Positions 6,774 through 15,029 of a DNA stretch of 58,700 nucleotides are shown here, piece by piece; the stretch's first letter is position 1, and every line of letters begins with the position of its first letter. The notes beneath the pieces were generated by a model. It was not told the origin of the DNA. It searched no databases and saw only the letters and a list, made by a program, of their open reading frames with translations. The stretch spans positions 1-58,700 of the forward strand of contig NZ_JAUSPS010000045.1 in assembly GCF_030652775.1 (NCBI RefSeq), in the 5' to 3' direction. A program made the position numbers and the translations under genes. Source of the DNA: Acetobacterium sp. (GTDB lineage Bacteria; Bacillota; Clostridia; Eubacteriales; Eubacteriaceae).

Positions 6774-8003
6774 TCAAACTTGGTCCTGTTTTCTGATTAT
6801 ATCCATCGGTTTAACTGCTGCGCCCATCTGTAGATAGTAAAGCATTTTGGGATGGGGTGTGGACTCAATTGCCGCCCCGGATTTGTCGGTCATTATCGCA
6901 ATTTTTTGCTTGACAAAGCCTTTTCCGGGAATCATAATCTCGATCTCGTCACCGATTGATACCTTGTTGCGTTGCTCAATTAAGGCCATCCCGGTGTTTT
7001 CGTCATATTCCCGAACCAGACCGACAAAATCATAATGCCGGGTATAACTGCTGGTACCGTAATTTTGATCATCTGATGTTGTTTTGCCGCTAAAAAACCC
7101 TTTCGTGTAATTACGGTGGCTGACCTTTGTCAGCTCATTATAATAGCCCTCATCAAGCTGTGTCACCCCGGGATTATCATACGTGTAATCAATGGCACTG
7201 CGATAGGCCGATACGACGGTGGCTACATAATAAAGGCTTTTCATCCGGCCTTCGATTTTAAAGCTGTCCACCCCGGCCGCCATCAGCGCCGGGATTTCAT
7301 TGATCAAGCAGAGATCCTTGGAGTTGAAAATAAAGGATCCGGTGGCATCCTCTTCGATGGAAAAGGCTTCATCTGGCCGGGTTTCTTCAATCAGGTGATA
7401 CTTCCATCGGCAGGGATGGGCGCAATCGCCCTGATTCGAATTTCTGCCAGTCATGTAATGACTTAACAGACAGCGTCCCGAGTAGGAAATACACATCGCA
7501 CCGTGAACAAAAATTTCGATTTCCATTTCCGGAGCCACTTTTTCGCGAATTTCCTGAATCTCGCTAAGTCCCAGTTCGCGAGCCAGCACAATCCGTTTGG
7601 CGCCCTGGGCATGCCAGAATGCCACACTTCGCCAATTGGTATTATTGGCCTGGGTACTCACTGATATTTTTAAATCCGGGGCAACTTCCTGCACCACAGA
7701 AAAAACCCCGGGATCGGCCACAATAACGCCGTCAATTCCCAGGTCTTTGAGTTCGCTGACATATTCGGGCAGACCGTCGAAGTCTGCATTGTGGGGAATC
7801 ATGTTCAAGGTGATATAAATTTTTTTATCACGTTCACGGACATACTCGACTGCCTCGGCCAGTCCGGCCAGATCAAAATTGTCCGCTTTTGCCCGGAGCC
7901 CAAATTTCTTGCCGGCACAATAGACCGCATCGGCTCCATAATGCAAGGCATACCGTAATTTTTCAAAATTTCCTGCCGGTGCTAAAAGTTCCGGTTTTTT
8001 CAT
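6774..8003 (-). CDS. trhP: Peptidase U32-family tRNA hydroxylation protein (TrhP/YrrO-like)
   Basis: This 409-residue protein starts LLAPAGNFEKLRYALHYGADAVYCAG, the U32 signature, and carries EIFVHGAMCISYSGRCLLS and later cysteines that coordinate an iron-sulfur cluster in the family. Despite the peptidase name, TrhP (E. coli YegQ, B. subtilis YrrN/YrrO) makes 5-hydroxyuridine at tRNA position 34 using prephenate. The upstream gene is trmR, whose product methylates that same hydroxyuridine to methoxyuridine; the order matches B. subtilis yrrL-yrrM-yrrN/O. Only one U32 gene is present where Bacillus has two. Length matches YrrO better than the shorter YrrN. Confidence 0.85.
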   Translation of the reverse strand: MKKPELLAPAGNFEKLRYALHYGADAVYCAGKKFGLRAKADNFDLAGLAEAVEYVRERDKKIYITLNMIPHNADFDGLPEYVSELKDLGIDGVIVADPGVFSVVQEVAPDLKISVSTQANNTNWRSVAFWHAQGAKRIVLARELGLSEIQEIREKVAPEMEIEIFVHGAMCISYSGRCLLSHYMTGRNSNQGDCAHPCRWKYHLIEETRPDEAFSIEEDATGSFIFNSKDLCLINEIPALMAAGVDSFKIEGRMKSLYYVATVVSAYRSAIDYTYDNPGVTQLDEGYYNELTKVSHRNYTKGFFSGKTTSDDQNYGTSSYTRHYDFVGLVREYDENTGMALIEQRNKVSIGDEIEIMIPGKGFVKQKIAIMTDKSGAAIESTPHPKMLYYLQMGAAVKPMDIIRKQDQV

Positions 8004-8068
8004 ATGTCTCTCCGTTCTTTAACGCTCGTTTTAATTCTCTTCCTATTAATACTACCTATTTAAAAATC

Positions 8069-8719
8069 TTACTGATCTTTTTTCCAGCTAATCGCCAACC
8101 CGTCACCTAATGGCAAAATGCTGGTAATTAATTGGGGATGGCTGGTGATCGTTTCCAGATACACCCGCATCCGTTTGACAATGGTTATCTTTCGGCGAAT
8201 GACCAAATCATTGCTGGCAATCATACCTTTAAACAGCACATTATCGGAAATCAATAGTCCGCCGGGTTTTAAACACCGCAGGCAATCGTCTAGCAAATGG
8301 ATATAATGGCCTTTGGCACCATCCAAAAAGATCATATCATAGCTCTTATCAAGTTCAGCCAGTTTTTCCTGGGCATCCCCAACCATCAGGTTGATCTGAT
8401 GGTTCAGTCCCAGACTGGTAATATTCTCGTCTGCCTGAACCACCATGTTTAAATTTCGTTCAATGGTGTCCACTTGTCCCTTTGAACCCATGGCTTCGGC
8501 AAAAATTGATGCCGAAAAGCCCACCGCTGTACCAACCTCCAAAATGGTCTGGATTTTATTAGTAGCGATCAATAATTCGATGTGTTTTTGAACTTCTTTA
8601 TGGATGATGGGGATCTCGTCGTCCAGCGCTCTTTTTCTGAATTCTTCAATTTCGGGACGATCAGCAGGAATTAGCCTTCTGATATAATCCTCAATGTAAT
8701 CTTGTACAATTTCACTCAC
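8069..8719 (-). CDS. trmR: tRNA 5-hydroxyuridine O-methyltransferase TrmR (YrrM)
   Basis: This 216-residue class I SAM-dependent O-methyltransferase of the COG4122 family has the SAM-binding strand ILEVGTAVGFSASIFAEAMG near residues 60-80, DTIERN (acidic residue binding ribose), and YDMIFLDGAKGHY near residue 130, a metal and substrate motif. In B. subtilis YrrM/TrmR converts ho5U34 to mo5U34 in tRNAs. Its location between mltG and the U32 gene is the same as in Bacillus, which supports this role over small-molecule catechol methylation. Confidence 0.85.
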   Translation of the reverse strand: MSEIVQDYIEDYIRRLIPADRPEIEEFRKRALDDEIPIIHKEVQKHIELLIATNKIQTILEVGTAVGFSASIFAEAMGSKGQVDTIERNLNMVVQADENITSLGLNHQINLMVGDAQEKLAELDKSYDMIFLDGAKGHYIHLLDDCLRCLKPGGLLISDNVLFKGMIASNDLVIRRKITIVKRMRVYLETITSHPQLITSILPLGDGLAISWKKDQ

Positions 8720-8795
8720 AGTCTGGCCTTCATTCTTTTTTTAATTGACGGCCCCTTTATTATTGGCGCCTGACTTACATATCTGTTCGTCTTAA

Positions 8796-9878
8796 TTAGT
8801 TGCCCATGTATTTTTCAACATCCTCGAGATGTTCTTCATAGGTTTCGTTGAAATAGATTTTTCCCGAGCTCATATCGGCAACAAAATATAAATATTTGGT
8901 TTCGGCCGGATATAGGGCAGCTTCTAAGGATGTTTCCCCGAAGGAACAAATCGGTCCAAAGGGTAATCCGGTATTGATATAAGTATTATACGGTGATGCG
9001 AATTGGGTTTCCGCTGTTGTTAATACCGCAGTTTTTTCACCGCGGGCATAGTCCACGGTAATGTCTGACTGAAGCGGCATATTTTCCGCAATTCGATTGT
9101 AAAAGACACTGGCGGCATTAGCCTTGTCTTCAACCAGTTTGGTTTCCAGTTCCACAATGGAAGCCATAATTACGATCTCATCGACTGTCTTACCCATTTC
9201 TTTGGTTCGTTTTAAATAATCTTGATCATAGACCTCTACAAAACGGTCCAGCATCGCAGTCACCACTTCTGATGGCTCAACGCCTGGTGAAAAACTGTAG
9301 GTATCGGGAAAAAGGTAACCCTCCAGCGTTCGGCTGACCCCGTCTTTGTCAGACAGGGGAATATTGCTTAGAATCGGATAGTTTTTCTGATATTCTGACA
9401 CTTTTTTTGTTTCTTCGATAAATGCCTCGGCATCGCATACATTTTTTGTTTCTAAAATTTCGGCAAATTCTAGAATATTACGTCCTTCAGGAATGGTAAC
9501 CGTAGCATCCGCAACATCACCCGTTATCAGACGATCCAGAATCTGCTGGGCCGATTCGGCCGGGCTGAAAGCGTAATAGCCGGATTGGATCTGGTGAGCA
9601 GTATTCTCTTTTTTGGCCAACATCTCAAAAGCAAAAGCATCCCTGATCAGGTTGTTTTCTGCCAATTGTGCTGCCACATCGCTGATGACGGAACCTTCTT
9701 CAATTTGCACATAGACAAGGTCTCCATCTCCCACTGGTGTAAGCATTTGGCCAATAAAATAATTAAAACTGAACACCCCAGTTGCGCCAAATACGACTAA
9801 TAATAAAAGAATAATGGCAATCAATTTTCCCGTTTTTTTTCGGGGCGACTGTCTGGTTTGATTTGTCCTGTTACTCAT
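8796..9878 (-). CDS. mltG: Endolytic murein transglycosylase MltG (YceG-like)
   Basis: This 360-residue protein has a basic cytoplasmic N-terminus, one membrane helix (about residues 17-38), a LysM-like region, and the YceG catalytic domain with EGRNILEFAEIL, IVIMASIVELET (catalytic Glu) and LPFGPICSFGETSLEAALYPA. MltG cuts nascent peptidoglycan strands and sets glycan length at the membrane. It is transcribed with trmR and trhP, the arrangement seen around B. subtilis yrrL. Confidence 0.92.
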   Translation of the reverse strand: MSNRTNQTRQSPRKKTGKLIAIILLLLVVFGATGVFSFNYFIGQMLTPVGDGDLVYVQIEEGSVISDVAAQLAENNLIRDAFAFEMLAKKENTAHQIQSGYYAFSPAESAQQILDRLITGDVADATVTIPEGRNILEFAEILETKNVCDAEAFIEETKKVSEYQKNYPILSNIPLSDKDGVSRTLEGYLFPDTYSFSPGVEPSEVVTAMLDRFVEVYDQDYLKRTKEMGKTVDEIVIMASIVELETKLVEDKANAASVFYNRIAENMPLQSDITVDYARGEKTAVLTTAETQFASPYNTYINTGLPFGPICSFGETSLEAALYPAETKYLYFVADMSSGKIYFNETYEEHLEDVEKYMGN

Positions 9879-9908
9879 CCTTTCACCTTCCTTTCATTTC
9901 TAAAACCA

Positions 9909-9957
9909 TAAAAAGAATATAGGACCGCGATTGAGGTGGGCACCTATATTCTTTTTG
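9909..9957 (-). terminator. Strong intrinsic terminator after the YlbF-family gene
   Basis: A 14-bp stem (AAAAAGAATATAGG, 9943-9956 on minus, with its complement at 9910-9923) carries U-rich 3' and A-rich 5' arms, so it may work in both directions. It separates the rnj-ylbF unit from mltG. Confidence 0.8.
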
Positions 9958-9981
9958 TATTGTTTTTATTTAAATGGTTGT

Positions 9982-10350
9982 TTACGCGCCACAGCCTTCT
10001 TCTTCTGTATCAAACAGACCCATGTCCAAATCGACTGCTTTTGCCATAATGTCGGTAATATCCTGAAAAACGACCGAAAAATACATTTGTGCCTGAAAAA
10101 ATTCGGCGATTTCCGGAATACCCATAATGGTGTTTGCAACGGCATTATAGGCAGTAATCTGCTCTTCAGTCAGCTCATTTCCGAGCATTTGAAATGATTG
10201 AATTTCCATCTGCTTACGCATATAGTCCTTGGCCATTTCAAATTTTTCGGGATCTTGTTCCAATTTTTCTTTTGCTGCTAAAAAATTCTTGTATTCGGTG
10301 GATTCTTTGAGTGCTCGTGCCAAATTATTGGCTTCATCATATACGTTCAT
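9982..10350 (-). CDS. YlbF/YmcA-family protein
   Basis: This 122-residue, almost wholly alpha-helical protein has the YlbF/YmcA (DUF964) pattern: a long amphipathic helix with ARALKESTEYKNFLAAKEKL and a second with YMRKQMEIQSFQ. In B. subtilis YlbF, YmcA and YaaT form an Fe-S-containing Y-complex that assists RNase Y-dependent mRNA maturation and development. The C-terminus here ends in EEEGCGA, with only one cysteine. Sitting directly behind the RNase J gene fits an RNA-processing role. Which of the YlbF or YmcA lineages it belongs to cannot be told by eye. Confidence 0.75.
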   Translation of the reverse strand: MNVYDEANNLARALKESTEYKNFLAAKEKLEQDPEKFEMAKDYMRKQMEIQSFQMLGNELTEEQITAYNAVANTIMGIPEIAEFFQAQMYFSVVFQDITDIMAKAVDLDMGLFDTEEEGCGA

Positions 10351-10421
10351 ACGTTACTCCTATTTTTTAATTTTATCGGGAACTGGATAAGAAATTTGTC
10401 TTAAACAATCGCCTTATTAAA

Positions 10422-12161
10422 TTACACTTCCATCAAGATGGGCAGGATCATCGGTTTCCGCTGTGTTTTTGCATAGAGATATTTAAACAGGCTTTCGCGG
10501 ATAACATTTTTGATGGAATTCCAGTCTATAATACCCTTTTCTTCACAAGATATCAAGGCTTTCTTTACCTCTTCCCGAGCGTTATTAATGAGTTCTTCCG
10601 ATTCTCTCACATAAACAAATCCCCGGGAGATAATATCCGGCCCTGAAATCGCCTTGCCTTTATGCATCGTACAAACGACAATGAAAAGACCATCTTCTGA
10701 CAATCGTTTCCGATCGTTCAGAACGATATTGCCAATATCGCCAACTCCCAGTCCATCAACCAGAACCGGTTCGGCTTGGGTTTTACCGACAATTTGGATA
10801 CTGCGTTTATCAATTTCAAGGATATTTCCATTTTCGGCAATAAAGGTCTTTTCCTTTTTCATGCCAACGCTTTGCGCCAGTTCTACATGTTTCATTAACA
10901 TGCGACTTTCCCCATGAACCGGAAGAAAATGTTTTGGTCTGACCAGGGTAATCATCAGTTTCAGTTCTTCTTGTCGGGCATGACCGGAAACATGAATTTC
11001 AGCGAATCCCCCATAAACAACATCAGATCCCAATTCCACTAATTTATTGATAACCTCTGAAACCATCTTCTCATTTCCCGGTACAGCGGATGCCGAAATG
11101 ACAACGAGGTCTTCTTTTTTGATGGTCAGATGACGGTGCTCACCTAATGCCATTCGTCCCAGGGCGGCCATCGGTTCTCCCTGGCTGCCGGTAGTAATAA
11201 TCACTAATTCTTTGTCTTTATACTTATTTATGTCGCGTAACTGAACCTGCACATTTGGAGGCATTTTCATATAACCCAAATCCATCGCCACTTCGCTGAC
11301 ATTTTCCATACTTCGTCCACAAATGATAACTTTGCGGTTATATTCTACTGCTGCATCAATCACCTGCTGGAGTCGATGAACATTAGAGGCAAATGTCGTA
11401 ACGATAATTCGTCCTTTGGCGTTTCTGAATAAATTGAAAAGTGTTGGCCCAACACTGCTCTCAGATTGTGTAAATCCAGTGCCTTCCACATTGGTACTAT
11501 CTGACATCAGCAGATCGACACCTTGTGATCCAATTTTGGCAAATCGCTGCAAGTCGATTACTTCGCCACCAATTGGATGGTAGTCTATTTTAAAATCGCC
11601 GGTGTGGACAACGGTAGCTGCCGCACATTTGATACACAGTCCCACTGCATCAGCAATACTGTGATTGACGCGAATAAACTCAACGTTAAATTCGCCGATA
11701 TCAATCCGATCTTTTGGTTTAACGATAATTCGGGTGGTTTTGGTTAATAAACCATGCTCTTTGAGCTTTTTATCAATCAGGCCCATGGTGAATTTGGTGG
11801 CGTAAATAGGGATGTTGATCTTTCTCAGCAGATAAACAAGCCCGCCAATATGATCTTCGTGCCCATGAGTAATGACAACTCCCTTAACCTTATCCTGATT
11901 CTCCAGAATATAATTATAATCTGGTAGCACGATATCGATCCCGAACATGTCGTCATCGGGAAACTTCAGACCGCAATCCACCAGGATGATATCATCCTTG
12001 TATTCGAATACGTTCAGGTTTTTCCCAATTTCACCTAAGCCCCCCAATGGAACCAATCTCAGTTTATCTTTGTTCTTCTGAGGTTGCGGTTTTCGTCGCG
12101 ATCGTGAGCGGCCCTCCATTCGTTGAGTTTCCGTCGTTATTAAGTTTTTATTTTCAGTCAA
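10422..12161 (-). CDS. rnj: Ribonuclease J
   Basis: This 579-residue enzyme is an RNase J: a metallo-beta-lactamase core with HGHEDHIGG near residue 100, a further histidine/aspartate site in VHTGDFKIDYHP, a beta-CASP domain (FASNVHRLQQV, SGHARQEELK), and the VHGESRML motif. RNase J is a 5'-3' exo- and endoribonuclease that starts mRNA turnover and matures rRNA in Firmicutes. The N-terminal 25 residues are basic and rich in Arg/Lys, as in some clostridial homologues. Translation starts at TTG, six bases after AAAGGAG. The fur stop codon is one base away. Confidence 0.95.
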   Translation of the reverse strand: MTENKNLITTETQRMEGRSRSRRKPQPQKNKDKLRLVPLGGLGEIGKNLNVFEYKDDIILVDCGLKFPDDDMFGIDIVLPDYNYILENQDKVKGVVITHGHEDHIGGLVYLLRKINIPIYATKFTMGLIDKKLKEHGLLTKTTRIIVKPKDRIDIGEFNVEFIRVNHSIADAVGLCIKCAAATVVHTGDFKIDYHPIGGEVIDLQRFAKIGSQGVDLLMSDSTNVEGTGFTQSESSVGPTLFNLFRNAKGRIIVTTFASNVHRLQQVIDAAVEYNRKVIICGRSMENVSEVAMDLGYMKMPPNVQVQLRDINKYKDKELVIITTGSQGEPMAALGRMALGEHRHLTIKKEDLVVISASAVPGNEKMVSEVINKLVELGSDVVYGGFAEIHVSGHARQEELKLMITLVRPKHFLPVHGESRMLMKHVELAQSVGMKKEKTFIAENGNILEIDKRSIQIVGKTQAEPVLVDGLGVGDIGNIVLNDRKRLSEDGLFIVVCTMHKGKAISGPDIISRGFVYVRESEELINNAREEVKKALISCEEKGIIDWNSIKNVIRESLFKYLYAKTQRKPMILPILMEV

Positions 12162-12162
12162 A

Positions 12163-12612
12163 TTATTCTCCTTTCGTTATTGCATAACAATCCGAACAAT
12201 ATCCGTACACTTTAAGTTCGTGATTGATTATTATAAAATCCTTCTTTTCTTCTATTTCTTTTTCAAGAGCTTCCAGGAAATCGTCTTGCATTTCGATAAC
12301 CTTTCCGCATTTTAAGCAGATTAAATGATGATGCCAGTGTTTTTCATCCAACTCGCAGAGTTCGTACCGAGCAAAGCCATCATCAAAATTACGTTTGGTA
12401 ATGAGTCCCATTTCTTCTAATATTTGCACCGTTCGATAAATGGTCGACATTCCCACATCAGGATTGCGCTGTTTAACACCCTTGAATAATTCCTCAACAC
12501 TAAAGTGCTGCTCCCTGAAGGTCATCAGAACTTCAATGGTAACCAGACGTTGAGGGGTTACTTTGTTCCCTCTTTTTCTGAGCGCATCCACAATTTGTTT
12601 TTCATTATTCAT
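12163..12612 (-). CDS. Fur-family transcriptional regulator
   Basis: This 149-residue protein has a winged-helix domain (TPQRLVTIEVLMTF, then VGMSTIYRTVQILEEMGLI, the recognition helix) and a metal-binding C-terminal half with HWHHHLICLKCGKVIEM and a second CSDC zinc pair. The two CxxC motifs make a structural zinc site. The family includes Fur, PerR and Zur; the metal and targets cannot be fixed here, although the HHH cluster fits Fur or PerR. The ATG at 12612 is preferred over the GTG at 12621 because GAGGTG lies eight bases before it. Confidence 0.88.
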   Translation of the reverse strand: MNNEKQIVDALRKRGNKVTPQRLVTIEVLMTFREQHFSVEELFKGVKQRNPDVGMSTIYRTVQILEEMGLITKRNFDDGFARYELCELDEKHWHHHLICLKCGKVIEMQDDFLEALEKEIEEKKDFIIINHELKVYGYCSDCYAITKGE

Positions 12613-12617
12613 AGTTG

Positions 12618-12998
12618 TCACACCTCTTTTTCAGTTTCTTCTGATAAAACAGTTACAGGCAACTCGCTGATAATTTCTATATTTACTCCATCAATATCAC
12701 AGGAAAGCGCACGGATCTCTATTCCCAGACTATGACATTGACCCAATAAACGTAAAAACTTTTGATTCTTTAGTTGATCCGACTGAAACAATTTGACATC
12801 ATTGCGTTGCACAACAAAAATAACACCGGTATGGTAACCCTCCTGGTGAGCCTTGATTAATTCGGCTAGATGTTGTACTCTCAGAAAACAAGAAGCTCAC
12901 TCATGCGACCGGCATTGGGCACATGAGCAGCTATCTCTTCCTGGTTGATCATTACCTTGAATGAAACGATTGGGTTGGCTAAGAACGCCCGTTGACAC
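12618..12998 (-). pseudogene. sfsA: sfsA pseudogene: frameshifted, with its middle deleted
   Basis: Fragments of SfsA (a DNA/RNA-binding nuclease-like protein linked to sugar fermentation) are recognisable in order. The N-terminus runs from a GTG at 12998 as TGVLSQPNRFI. After a frame change near 12955-12960 comes KVMINQEEIAAHVPNAGRMS, then ELLVF and a stop near 12881. Directly after it, in a third frame, comes the C-terminal part: HLAELIKAHQEGYHTGVIFV, then VQRNDVKLF and the rest to 12618. Normal SfsA is about 230 residues; roughly 80-100 central residues, including catalytic ones, are missing between ELLVF and the C-terminal part. A 64-codon open frame at 12618-12812 is just its tail, not a gene. 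The tail stop overlaps the fur leader. Confidence 0.85.
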
Positions 12999-13006
12999 GG
13001 AGGTTC

Positions 13007-13294
13007 TTACTCAACTTCACCTTCATCATCGTCTTCGTCATCCTCTAAATCTTCGTATTCTTCATCCATGATGCGATCATATTCGGCTTCAATTAAAGCA
13101 AATTCGGCTTCATCTTCAACTGGTACCAGAATTTCACCATCCTCGTCTACATCGATAAAGAAAGCAAACACATCGTCACTTTCTTCGCCTTCTGTTAAAA
13201 GCACATAAGTCTTTTCACCCAGAGGAAACGAAACTTCTAAATCAAACTCTCTTGCAACGCCATTTTCATCTTCTAAAATTATTTTTTCTTCCAT
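13007..13294 (-). CDS. DUF1292 family protein (YrzB-like)
   Basis: This 95-residue acidic protein has the DUF1292 pattern: LEDENGVAREFDLEVSFPLGEKTYVLL followed by DVFAFFIDVDEDGE, and a long Asp/Glu-rich tail. The family is conserved in Firmicutes next to ruvX and alaS, as here and in B. subtilis (yrzB), but no biochemical function is established. The extreme acidic tail suggests a protein-binding role, which is inference. Confidence 0.85.
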   Translation of the reverse strand: MEEKIILEDENGVAREFDLEVSFPLGEKTYVLLTEGEESDDVFAFFIDVDEDGEILVPVEDEAEFALIEAEYDRIMDEEYEDLEDDEDDDEGEVE

Positions 13295-13380
13295 ATCAAC
13301 TTCTCTTTCAATTTTATTTTATTTCGCTCATAATCTTGTAATTATACCTTTTCATGCTTAAAGAATCCATTATTCACAAA

Positions 13381-13797
13381 TTATTTAACTGCCCGATCCA
13401 TATAAGACTGGAGAATAATCTGAGCCGCCAGCATATCGATATAATCTTTACGGTTCTCCCGGGAAACATTTCCTTCGATCAATACTTTTTCAGACCAGGC
13501 TGAGGTTAATCGCTCATCAATATAGATGATTTCAATATCCAGCCGTTTCTTGATAAACTGACAAAAGTTCACTGTTTTCCGGGTCTGAGCGGATTCTGAA
13601 CCATCCATGTTCAGCGGTAGGCCAGCTACCACTTTTTTAATCTCATATTTTGCAATGAGCTCTCGAAATGCTTCTAAATCGTCATCCCGGGTCTTTCGTT
13701 TGAGGGTCATAACACCCTGAGCGGTAATCTGCAACGGATCCGTCACAGCCACCCCAATCCGTTTGTCGCCAACATCAATTCCTAAAATTCTTTCCAT
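13381..13797 (-). CDS. ruvX: Putative pre-16S rRNA nuclease RuvX/YqgF
   Basis: This 138-residue RNase H-fold protein has ILGIDVGDKRIGVAVTDP at residues 4-21, KKVVAGLPLNMDGSES in the middle, and IYIDERLTSAWSE plus DMLAAQIILQSY near the end; the conserved acidic residues of the active site are present. YqgF/RuvX proteins trim the 5' end of 16S rRNA precursor and were earlier called Holliday-junction resolvases. The ireB-ruvX-yrzB order of other Firmicutes is broken here by an aldo/keto reductase gene. Confidence 0.92.
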   Translation of the reverse strand: MERILGIDVGDKRIGVAVTDPLQITAQGVMTLKRKTRDDDLEAFRELIAKYEIKKVVAGLPLNMDGSESAQTRKTVNFCQFIKKRLDIEIIYIDERLTSAWSEKVLIEGNVSRENRKDYIDMLAAQIILQSYMDRAVK

Positions 13798-13827
13798 TCA
13801 TTATCCCATCTATTTGTTATGACTGTA

Positions 13828-14772
13828 TTAAATCACTTTAATGCAAAAGTCTTTACAGGCGGTGCTGCAATAACAGCAAAGCACACATTTTTTTTCATCA
13901 ACTTGGGCTTTTCCCACAACTACGGCCAGGGCTTTCTGGTTGCAGCGACGCACGCATTCGCCGCAACCAGTGCACCAGTCACTGATATGCAGTGTTTTTT
14001 CGGCACTGGAGACGGCGGTCTCCAAATCCTCGGAAATTTTTTCACCATTGAATATTTTGACATTATACAGCACTTCGTTAACCGATTGAACCCCAATCGC
14101 AATGGCATCCAGATCGGCATTATTCAAAACAAACTCGAAACTGGCTTGTTTCCGGGAAAGCAGATTACCGCCGCCTAAAGGCTTCATGCCATAAATGCCC
14201 TTCCCCAGTTTTTTGGCTTCATGGATAGCTACCACCATTTCCTGAGCGGTTCCATCTTCAATGCCGATTCCCGTTAAATTGATCAGCGGATGAATCACAT
14301 CCAGCTCGGGAAACCGATTCGCCCCGTAAACACCTTCCACCCGATGGGTGGAAATGCCGATAGCTCTTACTTTCCCCGCTTTTTTTTCGGCAATCAGCGC
14401 CTCAATGGCTTCCCAATGACCTTCAATGGTTTTTTGGCTCTCCTGCTCATGGAGCAGGTAAAGATCAACATAATCCCGGTCCAATTCAGTCAGAGCCCGA
14501 TTTAAGCTGCTACGAACTCCCGCTGCTGTATAATCATAGGATTTTGTCGCAACAACCACATCCTGCTGCATCGCGATTGCCGCCCGCAGGTGATCATAAT
14601 TATTATACAGATCGGCCGTGTCAAAAAAATTAACGCCACAGTCCAAGGCAGCTGCGATGATTTCCCGGCTTTCCAAAAGGGTTTTATTTTTTTGCAGCGG
14701 ACCAATCGTCAAACTGCCAAAGCACATTCGGGATACCTTGATACCGGTATTGCCCAGGGTATTGATTTTCAT
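13828..14772 (-). CDS. Aldo/keto reductase with C-terminal 2[4Fe-4S] ferredoxin domain
   Basis: This 314-residue protein has an aldo/keto reductase barrel (NTLGNTGIKVSRMCFGSLTI, FFDTADLYNN with catalytic Asp and Tyr, VDLYLLHEQE, the cofactor region AIGVQSVNEV). It is fused to a ferredoxin module near the C-terminus: CTGCGECVRRC and CVLCCYCSTAC, two cluster motifs. Such proteins, common in anaerobes, are thought to link NAD(P)H or ferredoxin electrons to carbonyl reduction; the substrate is unknown. The start at 14772 gives the canonical N-terminus, with AGGAAA about ten bases before it. The gene interrupts a normally tight ireB-ruvX pair, and the intergenic sequence upstream holds a large inverted repeat, so it may be an insertion. 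Confidence 0.82.
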   Translation of the reverse strand: MKINTLGNTGIKVSRMCFGSLTIGPLQKNKTLLESREIIAAALDCGVNFFDTADLYNNYDHLRAAIAMQQDVVVATKSYDYTAAGVRSSLNRALTELDRDYVDLYLLHEQESQKTIEGHWEAIEALIAEKKAGKVRAIGISTHRVEGVYGANRFPELDVIHPLINLTGIGIEDGTAQEMVVAIHEAKKLGKGIYGMKPLGGGNLLSRKQASFEFVLNNADLDAIAIGVQSVNEVLYNVKIFNGEKISEDLETAVSSAEKTLHISDWCTGCGECVRRCNQKALAVVVGKAQVDEKKCVLCCYCSTACKDFCIKVI

Positions 14773-14827
14773 CTTTAGATCGTTTCCTAACCACAAGTGT
14801 TATGTTTAATGAGAATATAGTAATTAA

Positions 14828-14839
14828 AACGATATCGTT
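14828..14839. promoter_or_regulatory. Perfect 12-bp palindrome upstream of the aldo/keto reductase gene
   Basis: AACGATATCGTT is self-complementary and lies 56 bases before the start codon. It could be an operator for a dimeric repressor; no regulator is identified. Confidence 0.35.
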
Positions 14840-14840
14840 A

Positions 14841-14938
14841 GTACCGACAATTGTTACATCCTGTTGTGTGCATCAAGGCGAACACGGCGTAGCCTGTACG
14901 AATTGCAAGCATACAACAGATTAACAATTGATCGGTAC
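14841..14938. repeat. Imperfect 30-bp inverted repeat with a 37-base centre
   Basis: The left arm at 14841-14871 begins GTACCGACAATTGTTA and contains CTGTTGTGTGC. The right arm at 14909-14938 contains GCATACAACAG and ends TAACAATTGATCGGTAC. The arms match along almost their whole length with a few one-base changes and small gaps. The centre contains GGCGAACACGGCGTAGCC. It looks like a short palindromic repeat or a minimal mobile element; other copies in the genome would show this. Confidence 0.7.
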
Positions 14939-14990
14939 GGTGGTATGAAACCAACCTATACAATCTCTATCGCCCTGCTGAACTAAAATA

Positions 14991-15017
14991 GGACTGCCTC
15001 GGTTGAGACAGCCCCAA
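14991..15017 (-). terminator. Weak hairpin after ireB
   Basis: GGCTGTCTC pairs with GAGGCAGTCC across a short loop with one bulge, followed by TATTTTAG. The U-run is poor, so termination may be partial. Confidence 0.4.
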
Positions 15018-15029
15018 TTTAACAGCCTA

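Noticed and set aside
12618-12812. Open frame of 64 codons read as a hypothetical protein
   Set aside because: It is the C-terminal remnant of the sfsA pseudogene, in frame with further recognisable SfsA sequence upstream and lacking its own ribosome binding site.
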